Assembly (NCBI GenBank): GCA_021613375.1
Contig: CM038716.1
Span: 6,402,894 to 6,466,893, forward strand
Direction of reading: 5' to 3'
DNA from: Megaleporinus macrocephalus
Taxonomy: Eukaryota; Chordata; Actinopteri; Characiformes; Anostomidae
Length of the DNA: 64,000 bases
The notes beneath the pieces were generated by a model. The model saw only the letters and a list, made by a program, of their open reading frames with translations, did not search any database and was not told where the DNA came from. How positions within the stretch are numbered: the first letter of the stretch is position 1; each line of letters begins with the position of its first letter. This document shows positions 43,690-54,832 of the stretch, one piece after another. The translations under genes and the position numbers were made by a program.

Positions 43690-45930
43690 CACTACAAAAC
43701 TAAATCAGAGACCTAATGGCATCGATGGCATCAATGGCAGTGTGATGGCATTAGACATTGCAAGGCTTCAGACATTGTAATAACCTCACACAGTGCAAAG
43801 GCTTTAGGCATTATTATGGCATCAGACAGTGTAACGGCAGCAGACAGTCAAGTGGCATCGGACCATGAAATGGCAACAGACAGGGAAATGGCATCAGACT
43901 ATAAAACAACACCACACGAAATTTGCCTCAGGCAGCATGAAGGCATCAGTCAACATCATAGCCTTAGGCATCAAACAGCATATAGTGTAATGACCAGTGG
44001 CCTATAATGGCCTAAGCCTGCATAACAGAATCAGACAGCATGTCCGCCCTAAAAGCTAATATCATAGATAGTATAAAAAAATTTGACAAAATACTTGCAC
44101 CAAAGGCTGTGTGACAACATCAGAACAGTGTAATGGCTTTAAACGACACAACAGCATTAGACAGCCGCTCAGAATTAGACAGTGTAGTGGCTTTAAACAC
44201 TGTAACAGCATCAGACAGTGTAATGGTATTAGACAGTGTACTGGCATCAGGCAGCTTAACAACATTAGGCAATGCAATAATCTTAAACAGGTAAACAGCA
44301 TCATACAGCATAACGGCATTCAACAGTGTGATGGCATCGGACAACATGAGGGCATCAGACAGTGTAATGATATTAGACAGCATAACAGCTTTAGACAATG
44401 TAATGGTATTAGATGGTGTAATTGCCGTAAACAGTGTATTGGCATCTGGCAGCATAATGCCGTCAGACAGTGTAATGGCATCAGACAGTGTAATGACATG
44501 AGGCAGCATAACGGCATTAGACGGTGTAAAGGCATCATACACTGTAATGGCCGTAAACAGTGTGACGCGTCAGACAGCATACCAACATTAGACACTGCAA
44601 CTGCCGTAAACAGCAAAATGGCATCAGACAGTGTAATAACATTAGGCAGCATAACAGCATTAGATAGTGTTAAGGCATCTTACACTGTAATGGGCGTAGA
44701 CAGTGTGACGCATCAGACAGCATACCAACATTAGACACTGTAACTGCCATAAATAGCAAAATGGCATCAGTCGGTGTTATGGCATTAGGAAGCATTTCGG
44801 CATTAGACGGTGTAAAGGCATCATACACTGTAATGGGCGTAAACAGTGTGACACATCAGACAGCATTTCAATATTAGACACCGTAACTGCCGTAAACAGC
44901 AAAATGGCATCAGACAGTGTAATGACTTTAGACAGCATAGCGGCATTAGACGGTGTAAAGGCATCATACACTGTAATGGCCGTAAACAGTGTGACGCATC
45001 AGACAGCATACCAACATTAGACACTGTAACTGCCATAAACAGCAAAATGGCATCAGACAGTGTAATGACTTTAGGCAGCATAGCGGCATTAGATGGTGTA
45101 AAGGCATCATACACTGTAATGGGCGTAGACAGTGTGACGCATCAGACAGCATACCAACATTAGACACTGTAACTGCCATAAACAGCAAAATGGCATCAGA
45201 CAGTGTAATGACTTTAGGCAGCATAGCGGCATTATATGGTGTAAAGGCATCATACACTGTAATGGGCGTAAACAGTGTGACACATCAGACAGCATTTCAA
45301 TATTAGACACCGTAACTGCCGTAAACAGCAAAATGGCATCAGACAGTGTAATGACTTTAGACAGCATAGCGGCATTAGACGGTGTAAAGGCATCATACAC
45401 TGTAATGGCCGTAAACAGTGTGACACATCAGACAGCATACCAACATTAGACACTGTAACTGCCATAAACAGCAAAATGGCATCAGACAGTGTAATGACTT
45501 TAGGCAGCATAGCGGCATTATATGGTGTAACGGCATCATACACTGTAATGGCCGTAAACAGTGTGACACATCAGACAGCATACCAACATTAGACACTGTA
45601 ACTGCCATAAACAGCAAAATGGCATCAGACAGTGTAATGACTTTAGGCAGCATAGCGGCATTATATGGTGTAAAGGCATCATACACTGTAATGGGCGTAG
45701 ACAGTGTGACGCATCAGACAGCATACCAACATTAGACACTGTAACTGCCATAAACAGCAAAATGGCATTAGACAGTGTAATGACATTAGGCAGCATAGCG
45801 GCATTAGATGGTGTAACGGCATCATACACTGTAATGGCCGTAAACAGTGTGACACATCAGACAGCATACCAACATTAGACACTGTAACTGTTGTAAACAG
45901 CTAAATGGCATCAGACAGTATAATGGAATC
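43690..45930. repeat. Minisatellite, 143-bp higher-order unit
   Basis: The left part (43690-44560) is made of degenerate 18-24-bp elements such as GCATCAGACAGTGTAATG. From about 44560 seven or eight 143-bp blocks follow, each with GACTTTAGGCAGCATAGCGG, GGCATCATACACTGTAATGG and CATACCAACATTAGACACTG. Repeated minus-strand ORFs of 97 codons start every 143 bp and are artefacts. Confidence 0.96.
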
Positions 45931-46138
45931 GGACACTGTAACCGTGTTATTATGTAATGCCATTAGAACAATGTAACAATGTCTGACAAAGTAACCGGAA
46001 CCATAAAGTTTAACTGCGTAGGGAAAGTCTAACACCGCTAAACAGTTCAACAACAACATCACCAAACACCAAAACACTAATAAATGTGAGTAATAAATAA
46101 ATAAATAAATAAATAAAAATATTCAATAATAATAGTTT
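45931..46138. other. Spacer with (AAAT)n
   Basis: Degenerate end of the array, then an (AAAT)n run at about 46091-46120. Confidence 0.85.
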
Positions 46139-46345
46139 TTGAAACCCAGCACAACCATGTGCCCCTGTGCTAACTGTGCTAGCAGCAGCAGCTACAGAAT
46201 CCACAGCCACACATACACCAACCCCAGTGTGAGCCTGACCAGGTTCAGCAGCGTCACTCTTTGTCACTCCCTCCTCTTCGTCCTCGTCCTCGGCCTTGTT
46301 GCCCCGAGACAGCAGCCGGCGGAATGCGCTCAGGTAGCGTGTCAT
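46010..46345 (-). CDS. Unrecognised ORF, possible first exon or small gene
   Basis: The ATG at 46345-46343 has A at -3, and an in-frame TAA lies 36 nt upstream, so the frame is not merely open by chance from further up. The first 70 or so codons look coding-like: MTRYLSAFRRLLSRGNKAED, EDEEEGVTKSDAAEPG and on to GAHGCAGF, mixed composition with basic then acidic clusters. After 46140 the frame enters AT-rich, TTTAT-type low complexity (LLLLNIFIYLFIYLLLTF), so a full-length protein is unlikely. A GT at 46239-46238 (CCTG|GTCAGG) would give phase 1, the phase needed to join fgf12 exon 2. I do not recognise the protein. Confidence 0.3.
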   Translation of the reverse strand: MTRYLSAFRRLLSRGNKAEDEDEEEGVTKSDAAEPGQAHTGVGVCVAVDSVAAAASTVSTGAHGCAGFQKLLLLNIFIYLFIYLLLTFISVLVFGDVVVELFSGVRLSLRS

Positions 46346-46440
46346 TCTCCACGTTTGTGTGTGTGCTGTTAGTGTTGTTTACGACGTCCTCGGCCGGCCT
46401 GTGAGTTGCGGTACTCTGTACTGAGGTGGTCTCTACTACT

Positions 46441-46561
46441 GTATATAGATCCACGGTGGTCTGCATTACTCTCAATGCTGTTACCACATTAAGACTATCA
46501 GCGCACACACACACAGATCCAATCACGCAGCTGACTTTGGGGGGTTTGTGTGATTGGATCT
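46441..46561 (-). promoter_or_regulatory. TATA-like and paired CCAAT boxes upstream of the 46345 ORF
   Basis: On the minus strand CTATATAC lies at 46448-46441, about 96 bp upstream of the ATG. A 12-bp perfect inverted repeat (AGATCCAATCAC at 46515-46526 and GTGATTGGATCT at 46550-46561) places CCAAT on both strands about 70-110 bp further up. The spacing is promoter-like, but each motif alone is common. Confidence 0.3.
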
Positions 46562-46789
46562 CTGCGAGTGTCGTTCCACTGGGGGGTATTTAACAGGATT
46601 AAGTGGTCACCCAAAACCACATACACACAGACACGCCCTGCGCTTCCCACACTCGCCTTCTCTGTCCGTTCAGAGACAGAGTCAGAGAAGCAGCGTTGGG
46701 GGCACTGCGATCCAAAATAGGGCTGGCTGTCATGAAACAAGTTGCAAGCTGTGAGTTGCATGCAACCTGAATTCTTTGCTAAAGCAAAA

Positions 46790-47790
46790 GGTTGTATATT
46801 TTGATACTGAGTTGCAGGATGCTTCTTTTAAGCCATCTAATAAACCATTATCTGTTTTATTTTCTTGGCCATTGATTTAGTGAAATCAGTCATTTGATTG
46901 GTTATTTCATGAAATTTGTTAATGGTCGCAACTGAGTTTCAACAGAGTTGCAGGATGCTTCTTCTAAGCCATCTAATAAACCATTATCTGTTTTATTTTC
47001 TTGGCCATTGATTTAGTGAAATCAGTCATTTGATTGGTTATTTCATGAAATTTGTTAATGGTCGCAACTGAGTTTCAACAGAGTTGCAGGATGCTTCTTC
47101 TAAGCCATCTAATAAACCATTATCTGTTTTATTTTCTTGGCCATTGATTTAGTGAAATCAGTCATTTGATTGGTTATTTCATGAAACTTCTTGCTGGTTG
47201 CGACTGAGCTTCAACTAAGTTGCAGAATGCTTCTTTTAAGCCATCTAATAAAATGATTTTCTGTTTCATTTTCTTGCTTGTGGATTTCATCTGTTGTTTG
47301 ATTGGCTGTTTCATGAAACTTGTTAATGCTTGCAACTGAGTTTCAACTAAGTTGCAGGATGCTTCTTTTAAGGCATCTAATAAATCATTATCTGTTTTAT
47401 TTTTTGGCCATTGATTTCATTGAAGTCGTTAGTTTGGGTATTTCATGAAATGTGTTTATGGCTGCAACTGTTGCTCCTGATGATGCTTTACTTTTTGCAA
47501 CTCAACTGCAATTTGGTTTTTATGTAGTTTTTAAGCAAAGTCGCATTAAAGCCTCACCCCTGCCTAAAATATTTTAAAAAATTGACCAGATTTTTCTTTA
47601 TGAGTTTCAACTAAGTTGCAGGATGCTTCTTTTAAGCCATCTAATAAGCCATTTTCTGTTTTATTTTTTTGGCCATTGAATTCATTGAAGTCATTGGTTT
47701 GGGTGTCTTTCATGAAACGTGTTTATGGCCGCAACTGATGATGCTTTACTTTTTGCAACTCAACTGCAATTTAGTTTAATGTAGTTTTTA
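46790..47790. repeat. 136-bp tandem repeat
   Basis: GTTGCAGGATGCTTCTT at 46811, 46947 and 47083 gives a period of 136 bp for three nearly identical units, followed by three or four diverged units to about 47790 (sharing GGCCATTGATTT, TTTCATGAAA and GAGTTTCAACTAAGTTGC). Confidence 0.93.
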
Positions 47791-48550
47791 AGCAAAATCA
47801 CAATGAAAGCATACATTTCCTTTATATAGATTGTACATAATACGAGCAAACGTGCTACCTGTGTCAGCTGATTGTGTAAATATGAGCATTGTGAACACAA
47901 GCAATGTCTTAATATATCATCGCTGTCCAAAGAAAAATATCTCTGAACGACTTTACACTACATTATTAAATTTCATGTATGTTAATGTTTGTTGTTTAAC
48001 ATAAATACTTTTTTTTACAGTATTAGTTTAAATTTTACAAAAGAATAAAAAAAATAATATATATTTTTTTAACAATGACTATATATATACAAGATCAAAT
48101 ATAGTGAGAGTGCACTGCAGCTGGGCTTGAATATATATGAGTAAATATGTGTCCTTATCTATTAATGGTATATACTCAGGCTCAGAAAGAAGGTCTGGTT
48201 CAATCTTAAGTTCCCAGATGATCTCATAATCAACATTAAACTGATGATGATATGATGGCCATAGTAGTTCATTCATTCACATCCTCAGTAGACTTGTACT
48301 CCACCCAGTTTTGACTAAGTTCTCTTTGAATTCTGCTTAAGAAGTGGGGTACATGTTGCATGCAATTTCACATTTCTACCAGAGAGGTCGCCAAATCCCC
48401 AGAACACATCCACAGTTTTTTCAAACATGGTCAGCCCTTCATTCTGGGCATGTCTTACTAAAAAGCAAGGACAGTGTCAAGCCTTTGCATGTTTACAGGG
48501 ATCAATAGCTACTGAAAAGTAAAGTAATGAGTAGTGAGAGTACTTTTTTT
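47791..48550. other. Intronic DNA with a MITE fragment and a decayed frame
   Basis: Bases 47915-47960 (ATATCATCGCTGTCCAAAGA) are a family M fragment. Reading the minus strand at 48480-48079 gives FEKTVDVFWGFGDLSGRN and, in another frame, NELLWPSYHHQFNVDYEIIW, which look like pieces of an old coding sequence, but I cannot assign them. Confidence 0.4.
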
Positions 48551-48885
48551 TACAGCTTGAGAGAGTTCTGATGCACTTTCTTTAAGTAGCTACAAGGACT
48601 CTGCTCAAGAGTGTGTAAGGAGTGTATGAGGAGCATGTATGAGGTAAGGTGATCCTCTCGGGGTGAGTGTGTGTGTCGTGTTGGAGCGTCTATTCCCAGT
48701 GTGGAAAGAGAGACGTGAGACAGAGCTCGGATATTAATAACACTGTTTATATGCAGAAAGCGCTGCACAAGCAGATTCAGCAGATTCTTACAGTCGCACA
48801 CATGCACAAACACACCGCAGCGCCCGCCTCGCAGCTACGTGAATTGTCCTGACCTGTAAACGGAGTGAAAGTAATTCCATTTTTG
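48551..48885. other. Intronic DNA with no recognised feature
   Basis: Single-copy-looking sequence of balanced composition (GTGTATGAGGAGCATGTATG, AGCGCTGCACAAGCAGATTC). It could be a further non-coding element; nothing specific supports this. Confidence 0.4.
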
Positions 48886-48889
48886 ACAC

Positions 48890-49335
48890 TAGTAGACAGA
48901 AGTAGTAGTTCCTCTGTTTGCCAGCAGGAGTCTCTGTTCAGTTATATGCTGGGATGGCACTGATATGTTGTTTTTTCAAATATTCAATGCTTTAAATATG
49001 TTTTCATAGTTGTTTCCCTGTCAATCAGTGGAGGTGTGTCTGCAGTCACATAGTCTTGCTAGCAGGGGTTTCTGTTTGGCTATATTCTCACCAGCAACAA
49101 CACATTACATATTTGTTAAAATACAGGCTATAAAAGCTTAGAAATGTTCCACTGTACTCCCTTTGTTTGATAGTAGGGGTCTCCACTTATCTGTGTTCTG
49201 TCTAGCAACAACACATAAGATGTTTGTTTAAATATACATAGACTATAATATAGGCATAAAAGTGTTTTTATTGTAGTTCCTCTGTCTGCCAGCAGAGGTC
49301 TCTGTTCAGTCATATTCTGGCTATTAATATTGTTG
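48890..49335. repeat. Degenerate tandem repeat of about 120-130 bp
   Basis: Three or four diverged units sharing AGCAGGGGTTTCTGTTTGGC-type and CAGCAACAACACAT words with TTTGTTTAAATAT. Confidence 0.65.
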
Positions 49336-49429
49336 TTGTCTACACAATGTTGTGGGTTCTTTTCAGGCTTCTTAATGGTTTCTTTATGATTCCTCTGCCC
49401 CACTTAATCTTGTTGCTGGCTTTTACTCC

Positions 49430-51190
49430 TCCCTTTTTAAAATCCCTCCCACTAAGACCACTCCCTCTCCTCCCTAAAACCCCTCACAGTTGGACTCCCT
49501 CTCCTTTCTGAAACTCGTCACAGTTAGGTTCCCCTGTTTCCTCCCTAAAACCCCACCCAGTTAGGCTCCTCCCAGTTAGGTTCCCCTGTTTCCTCCCTAA
49601 AATCCCTCCCAGTTAGGCTCCTCCCAGTTAGGCTCCCCTGTTTCCTCCCAAAAATCCCTCCCAGTTAGGTTCCCCTGTTTCCTCCCTAAAACTCCTCCCA
49701 GTTAGGCTCCCTTCTCTCCTTTCTAAAACTCCTCCCAGTTAGGCTCCCTTCTCTCCTTTCTAAAACTCCTCCCAGTTAGGCTCCCTTCTCTCCTTTCTAA
49801 AACTCCTCCCAGTTAGGCTCCCTTCTCTCCTTTCTAAAACTCCTCCCAGTTAGGCTCCCTTCTCTCCTTTCTAAAACTTCTCCCAGTTAGGCTCCCTTCT
49901 CTCCTTTCTAAAACTCCTCCCAGTTAGTCTCCCTTCTCTCCTTTCTAAAACTCCTACCAGTTAGGTTCCCCTGTTTCCTCCCTAAAACCCCTACCAGTTA
50001 GGCTCCTCCCTCTCCTCTCTAAAACCCTTCCCAGTTAGCCCCCCCCTCCTCTCTAAAACTCCTCCCAGTTAGGTTCCCCTGTTTCCTCCCAAAAACTTCT
50101 CCTAGTTAGGCTCCTCCCTCTCCTTTCTAAAACTCCTCCCAGTTAGGTTCCTTTGTTTCCTCCCTGAAACCCCTCCCAGTTAGGCTCCTCCCTCTGCTAT
50201 CTAAAAGTCCTCCCAGTTAGGCTCCTCCCTCTCCTCTCTAAAACCCCTCCCAGTTAGACCTCCTTTCCTCTCTAAAACTCCTCCCAGTTAGGTTCCTCTG
50301 TTTCCTCCCTAAATTCCTCCCAGTTAGGCTCCTCCCTCTCCTCTCTAAAACTCCTCCCAGTTAGGTGCCCCACTTTCTTCCCTAAAACCCCTCCCAGTTT
50401 GGCTCCCCCCTTCCCACCCAGAAACCCCAGCCGTTTGTCTACTACCTGTATAAAACATTCCTAGTTGGACTCCCTCTTCTCTCTAACACCTCTCCTAGTT
50501 AGGCCCCCCCTCTCTAAAACCCCTCCCAGTTAAGCTCCTCCCTCTCCTCTCTAAAACCTTTCCTGGTTAGGCTCCTCCCTCTCTTCCTTGAAACCCCTAC
50601 CATTTGAACACCCTCTCCTCTTTTAAACTCCTCCTGGATGGGCTCCTCCCTCTCTTCTCTAAACCCCTGCCAGTTAGACTCAGTTACTCTATTACCTGAA
50701 ACCCCTCCCAGCAAAACTCCTTTCTCTACTCCCTAAAACCTTCCTAGTTAGGCTCCTCTCTCTCCTCCTAGAAATCCCTGCCAGTTAGACTCCTCCCTCT
50801 ATTCCCTGAAAACAATCCCAGTTTGACTACCTCTTCGCTATAAAACCCCTCCCAGGTAGACTCCTCCCCCTGCTCACTGAAGCCCCTCCTAGTTAGGCTC
50901 CTCCCTGTCCTGCCAAACGTCTTCCCAGTTAGGCTCTCCCCTCTCTTCTCAGAAACTGGTCCCAGTTAGACTCCTCCCTCTATTCCCTGAAAACATTCCC
51001 AGTTGGACTCCTTCTTCACTTTAAAACCCCTCCCGGATAGACTCCTCCCCCTGCTCACTGAAGCCCCTCCTAGTTAGGCTCCTCCCTGTCCTCCCAAATG
51101 CCCTCCCGGTTAGACTCCTCCCTCTCCTCTTAGAAACCTTCCCACTTAGACTCCCCCCTCTCCTCCCTGAAACTCCTTTCCTCCTCCTTC
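49430..51190. repeat. 37-bp pyrimidine-rich minisatellite
   Basis: About 47 units built from CTCCCAGTTAGGCTCC and CTCTCCTTTCTAAAAC. The cleanest run (period 37) is at about 49690-49960. Units to the right are increasingly divergent. Confidence 0.96.
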
Positions 51191-51647
51191 TTCCCAGCAG
51201 CAGATTTTAGTGAAGCAGCTGGACTAACTTCTAATCTCAAAATATTTATATTTTTTTTCTAGTTATACAATTTTTACTGTAACATCTATATTACATGATT
51301 GTTATCTGTATACACTTCACAGCATCCACAGGTTATTCCTGTTAATAATACTGTTTTTGAATGTGTTTTAAACACAACACTGAGCAACACTGTACTATAT
51401 ATAGTTCATAGCCTCCTAATGTCATTTCCCCTGGTCAGTGTGTAATCTTAGGAGAGGTTTTAGTCATTTTGTGGGTCAGTGTGCCTTCACTTATTTACAA
51501 CTTGTCCTCAAAAGTATAACAATACAAGAATGCCTGTGCATGTGTGTTACTCTGGGGGAAGTAAGATGGATAAACATCAGAATGCTGATATCAGCAAAAA
51601 GCACACACATTCTGGCTTATAGACACCAGCAAAAAAGAGAAAACAAC

Positions 51648-51650
<3 letters not shown>
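51191..51650. other. Intronic DNA with no recognised feature
   Basis: AT-rich spacer. The plus-strand ORF at 51438-51683 ends in the GA repeat and is not convincing. Confidence 0.6.
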
Positions 51651-51682
<32 letters not shown>

Positions 51683-51688
51683 ACAGAC

Positions 51689-51733
<45 letters not shown>
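51651..51733. repeat. (GA)n microsatellite
   Basis: Two GA runs interrupted by TAACAGACAGACA. Confidence 0.96.
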
Positions 51734-51735
<2 letters not shown>

Positions 51736-51829
51736 CCAGAGGGAATACCCAGATAGGTTAGGCTCAGATTAATACAAATGACCTTATAAAACACTGTAAC
51801 TAAACACTAACAATGAAACACATATGGTC

Positions 51830-52640
51830 CCCCCGAAATACATAAGCCCCACCCATTTTACTCTGACAGGGGGCACCCAGATAGGCAAGCCCTGTACTCC
51901 CTAACCACTTTACTCTGAAGGGCTGCACCCAGGTGCATATGCCCCGCCTCTTCATGCCCACTTTACTCTAATGGACTGCACCAGGGTGCATATGCCCCGC
52001 CCCTTCATGCCCACTTTAATCTGTTGGATTGCACCCAGGTGCATATGCCCCACCCCGTCATGCCCACTTTACTCTGATAGGCTGCACCCAGATAAACAAG
52101 TTGCACCTCTTCTTCACCTATTTTACTCTGAAGGGCTGCACCCAGAGGCACAAGCACCCCCCCTTCTTGCCCACTTTACTCGGATGGGCTGGACCCAGCT
52201 AATAAGCCCCACTTCTTTATGCCCACTTTACTTTGATGGGCTGCACCCACATGAACAAGCAGTACCCTCTCTTCCCCCATTTTATCCTAATAAGCTGCAT
52301 CCGCATGCATAAACCCCACCCTTTCCTGTGTACTTTACTCTGATAGGCTGCACCCAGACACACAGACCCACCCCTTAATGCCCAATTTACTCTGACTTGC
52401 TGCACCCAGTTGAACATTAGCAACCTCCCTCCACCCATTTTATTCTGGTTACTCTGACAGGCTGCACCCAAATGCATAAGCCACGCCCTTTCCTGCCTTT
52501 TTCACTCTGATAGGTTGCGCCCAGATGCACAAGGCTACTTAACTGTCATGCCTACTTTACTCTGATAGGCTGCACCCAATTAAATAAGTAGCATCCTCTC
52601 GCCACCAATTTTACTGCACAAGCCCCGCCCCTTCCTCTCC
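51830..52640. repeat. Diverged minisatellite of about 63 bp
   Basis: About 13 units with CCCACTTTACTCTGA and GGGCTGCACCCAG followed by GCATAAGCCCCGCCCCTT-type sequence. Open frames on both strands reflect the repeat. Confidence 0.92.
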
Positions 52641-52831
52641 ATTTAGCCTAGTCTATAATAATTTATAGGTTTCTATAGATCAGATTAGCAATATGTTATT
52701 CAAAGTAGGCTTTTATCACCACGCCCCTTCCTGGAGAAGAACAATTCCACGTCCCTGTATAGACGATGATAGCAAAACAAAGAAAACTGAAACGTGTTTC
52801 TAAGTTTGTAACTCAAACTAAGGGGCTCAGG

Positions 52832-53569
52832 CTACCCTTACAAAAAAGAAGTTCATTCAAGGGTACCATTAGTTTAAAGGACTACTAAAAGGAAGTGAGT
52901 ATGCTTTCAGTTTACTTTTTATGTACTTCTCAGTAATATACTAAACAAAGTTATACTTAAGTATGCGTGGGTTATACTGACAAGTATAGAACAAGTATAT
53001 TTGGCCTTTACTTGTACTTAATATTTTGATTGAGATAGTAGAAGTAAGTATTCTTGCTCTACACAAAAACACATCCAGTACAATTTTTATTTAAAATTTG
53101 ATTTATAAAGTTTTATAAAGGTACAAATATGTTTCTTAATCTGAGTGTGTCTTGTTTATTTTACGTGTGTCCACTGGTGAGTAAGTAAACACTGTTAAGT
53201 TCTATTTTAAGTAGAAAAAAACCTTAAACCTAGTCATATACTTTAAAGTACAACAATAATATAAGCAGTAAATTATAAGTATTATATTAAGTTCACTTAA
53301 AGAAAACGTACAAGCTAGTAAACTAACAGTAAACCCTTAAGATTACTTTTAATGTAGTTGCAGTACAAAAGATGTAAACTAGTTTTATACTTGGTTTACT
53401 ACTCTTACACTTGAAGTGTACTTAAAAGTATACTTTTAAAAACTAGAAAGTGGGCCAATTTAGTCCCAAGAGGTATTAAAATAGTACATATACAAGTGTA
53501 CTACTAGTACAATGACATTAGTATAGTAACTGCATAAGGTATACTTAATAAAATGAACTTTAAGGGTAG
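52832..53569. mobile_element. AT-rich TIR element full of AAGTATACTT-like palindromes
   Basis: Ends CTACCCTTACAAAAAAGAAG and AATGAACTTTAAGGGTAG are imperfect inverted repeats. The interior contains many self-complementary words (AGTATACTT, TTAAGTATAC) and no coding frame. Target-site duplication not clear. Confidence 0.6.
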
Positions 53570-53852
53570 TCAACCGGCCTAATGAAGCTAGCCAGGTCAG
53601 TTATCAGAGCATAGTGCTCATGCTACTGATGCATACTATTTGTACAGCATGACTGAAAAGTAAAATATTTCACATAATATTACATACTATTATTAAATAT
53701 TTTAGATAAATATTTTAACTTTCAGAAATAAAACATTTTACTGTTAATCTGGTAATTGAAGACTCAATCAGATAAAAATAGATGTTCAGTTAGGACTAAC
53801 TGGGCATTCAGTTGGGTCACCTCACCAGATGATGCTGGGAGACTGAAGGGAC

Positions 53853-54326
53853 TCAAGATGGAGCAGATTTATTGATGTGTTTGATGTATCTTTCATATTT
53901 TACGTCAAGCAGAGTGGACATATAAGACACTAATTCAGTTCTAGTGGTTCTCCATTGGTTGTTTGTTACTCTATGGCTGCTGTGGTTTTCCCCAAAAAAG
54001 CGGTGGGAACGTGTTCCAAGCCAAATTTCCATAGATGTGTCAATGTGATGTATGAAAGAGGGACACTCTGTAGAGAATGAAGAGGGTATCAGCCATACAG
54101 ATTCATACAGTTTAAGCATGTTCATCTTTACAGTGTTTCTGCAGTGAACTGCAACCACATTTTCAGTACTGTGTGCCATTCGCCGGTGACGGGGGAAATG
54201 AAATAATATTACGTTAGTACAAATCAGCCTGACTGAGACTGAGACTATCACACTACTGCAGTGCGTTGGGTGATTATTCACTGCTCTGCACTGCAGTAAA
54301 GTCAGTAAGAGGAAACGGATGGACAC
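53853..54326 (-). other. Unrecognised 157-codon ORF in non-repetitive DNA
   Basis: The longest frame in the window that is not repeat-derived. It reads, in part, MAHSTENVVAVHCRNTVKMN and TRTELVSYMSTLLDVKYERY. No domain, signal peptide or catalytic motif is recognised, codon use looks like the flanks, and exon borders are not evident. Chance, an old transposon frame or a lineage-specific gene are all possible. Confidence 0.2.
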
Positions 54327-54329
54327 TGC

Positions 54330-54820
54330 TGGACTGAAGGATCATGCTGACCTCTCGTTATCAGCCAGCAGTATCCTCCAGCTCCTCTCAGGACGTGAAC
54401 CTGCTCCGCTGGTCCAGGCTCGCCTCTAGCATGCCCCTTTCTGGCTAATCACTGAGGTCAAACAATTAAAACTTGATTTCAGAACTTCAGCCAAGAGCCA
54501 ACTTTATCTGATTATATCACTGGAAATAAAACAGGAACCAAAATAGAACCAGAGCCAGTTTCGACAGCACTAAAAATATGCTATTTAAGACCAATTAGCA
54601 TGAGCTCCTTTACTAACTAGCTCTATTCCTGATATGTATATATGTTAGCACTAAGCTAACGCCAGTGCACACAGACATTTATGGGCCATTCTAGATTAAA
54701 CATGGACTTGTGAAGCCTGTAAAACTGATTCCATACCTTTTATTAAAATATATTTGATTATGTAAATATACATAACACTAAATATCAGAGTCATGGTAGA
54801 TATAGTCGTGGTACAATGTG
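54330..54820. other. Intronic DNA with no recognised feature
   Basis: Single-copy-looking sequence; no exon, repeat or transposon end. Confidence 0.55.
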
Positions 54821-54832
54821 TACAATGTGGAC

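Noticed and set aside
44062..45882. Series of 97-codon minus-strand ORFs at 143-bp spacing, and a 207-codon plus-strand ORF
   Set aside because: Same tandem unit translated repeatedly; each ORF overlaps the next and breaks at the same place.
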